Shown in pieces: positions 13,355 to 13,877 of a stretch of 13,877 bases of DNA. Within the stretch, counting starts at the first letter, position 1, and each line of letters starts with the position of its first letter. A program made the position numbers and the translations under genes. The DNA is from an uncultured Ruminococcus sp. (GTDB lineage: Bacteria; Bacillota; Clostridia; Oscillospirales; CAG-272). Where the stretch lies: assembly GCA_902783905.1 (NCBI GenBank), contig CACZSP010000317.1:1-13877 (forward strand). The letters run 5' to 3'. The notes under the pieces are model-generated. The model was not told the origin of the DNA. It worked only from the letters and a program-made list of their open reading frames with translations, and did not search any database.

Positions 13355-13877
13355 ATGAGTCTTTTAAGCAGAACCAAAAAAGCTCTCTCTGAGTCGGGTA
13401 TTTCCGAGTGGAGGATCGAGCTTTTCGAGACACGCTCCAGGGAGTACTTCTTCGTAAAGAGAGAACTCGATTCGCGCCGCGTAAAAGAGACCGAAAAGTG
13501 CGCCGTCACCGTTTTCAGGACGGAAGGAGAAAAAAAAGGATCCGTCAGGATCACGCTCGTTCCGTCCATGGACTCGGATGAGATCGCCTCCGCCCTGTCC
13601 GACGCTTATTTCGCCGCATCCTTTGCGATGAACCCGGGATACGAACAGCCGGATCCGGTCAGAGGAAAAAAGATCACCGGAAAAACGATAACCGAAGACG
13701 ATGAGAAAAAGATGATCAGAGCCCTTCTCGCCGAACCGCTGGACGGAGCTTTCATAAACTCCGCCGAGATCTTCTTCGTCACCGAAAAGCGGAGGGTGAT
13801 CTCCTCCGGCGGGACCGACGTCGCCTGGGACGTCGAAACGGTCAAAGGCGAGTTCGTCGCCCAGTGCCGCGAGCCCG
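13355..13877 (+). CDS. TldE/PmbA-like peptidase partner subunit, 3' end cut by the window
   Basis: An open frame starts at ATG 13355, preceded by AAGGAGAGAG, and stays open for 174 codons to the window edge. It begins MSLLSRTKKALSESGISEWR and contains YFFVKRELDSRRVKETEK and INSAEIFFVTEKRRVISSGG, which resemble the N-terminal domain of the TldD/PmbA family, including the strand with the conserved serine-glycine turn. It sits 12 bases after tldD, the usual arrangement for the two-subunit peptidase, where TldE lacks the zinc motif and shapes the chamber with TldD. The catalytic-like C-terminal half is off the edge, so absence of the zinc motif cannot be checked here. Confidence 0.82.
   Translation, partial: MSLLSRTKKALSESGISEWRIELFETRSREYFFVKRELDSRRVKETEKCAVTVFRTEGEKKGSVRITLVPSMDSDEIASALSDAYFAASFAMNPGYEQPDPVRGKKITGKTITEDDEKKMIRALLAEPLDGAFINSAEIFFVTEKRRVISSGGTDVAWDVETVKGEFVAQCREP

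Overview
This GC-rich window looks like part of the chromosome of a Bacillota bacterium, most plausibly an uncultured, gut- or rumen-type member of Clostridia. The evidence is the gene set: HPr kinase/phosphorylase, Mini-ribonuclease III, a LytR-CpsA-Psr (LCP) cell-wall ligase, lipoproteins with Gram-positive style lipoboxes, and tandem GxDLY-type SGNH hydrolases. Ribosome sites are mostly of the AGGAG type and the best promoter is a perfect TTGACA-17-TATAAT. No mobile element, CRISPR array, rRNA or tRNA was seen. Species cannot be named from the sequence alone.

Layout. (1) Bases 1-2941, minus strand, read right to left: hprK, a Sfp-like phosphopantetheinyl transferase (ATGA overlap with hprK), an LCP protein, and the first 24 codons of a further protein that runs off the left edge. 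(2) A 227-bp AT-rich divergent control region (2942-3168) with a hairpin in its middle. (3) Bases 3169-7915, plus strand: a tight five-gene unit made of a parvulin-like foldase lipoprotein, a membrane-anchored protein of unknown function with a possible TIM-barrel half, two paralogous GxDLY/SGNH hydrolases in tandem, and Mini-RNase III (mrnC). (4) 7917-8960, minus strand: a secreted SGNH/GDSL hydrolase with a C-terminal membrane segment, meeting mrnC tail to tail with one base between the stop codons. (5) 8961-9112: a compact divergent promoter region in which the two -35 boxes form an 8-bp inverted repeat. (6) 9113-13877, plus strand: a lipoprotein solute-binding protein, a strong hairpin, tyrS, tldD, and the 5' part of a second TldD/PmbA-family gene (tldE/pmbA-like) that runs off the right edge.

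How the genes fit together. Much of the window concerns the cell envelope: the LCP protein, the foldase lipoprotein, the anchored unknown protein, one exported SGNH hydrolase and the solute-binding lipoprotein. The two GxDLY hydrolases have no signal peptide, so they probably act in the cytoplasm, perhaps removing acyl groups from imported sugars or from envelope precursors. This is inference. HprK would link the left operon to carbon status, and mrnC and tyrS are housekeeping genes embedded in these units. The TldD/TldE pair is a two-subunit metallopeptidase; no peptide substrate gene is visible in the window.

No clearly new system is proven here. The points most worth a second look are the foldase/anchored-protein/twin-hydrolase operon, the mirror-image promoters at 9003-9079, and the large hairpin before tyrS, which lacks a visible Shine-Dalgarno site.
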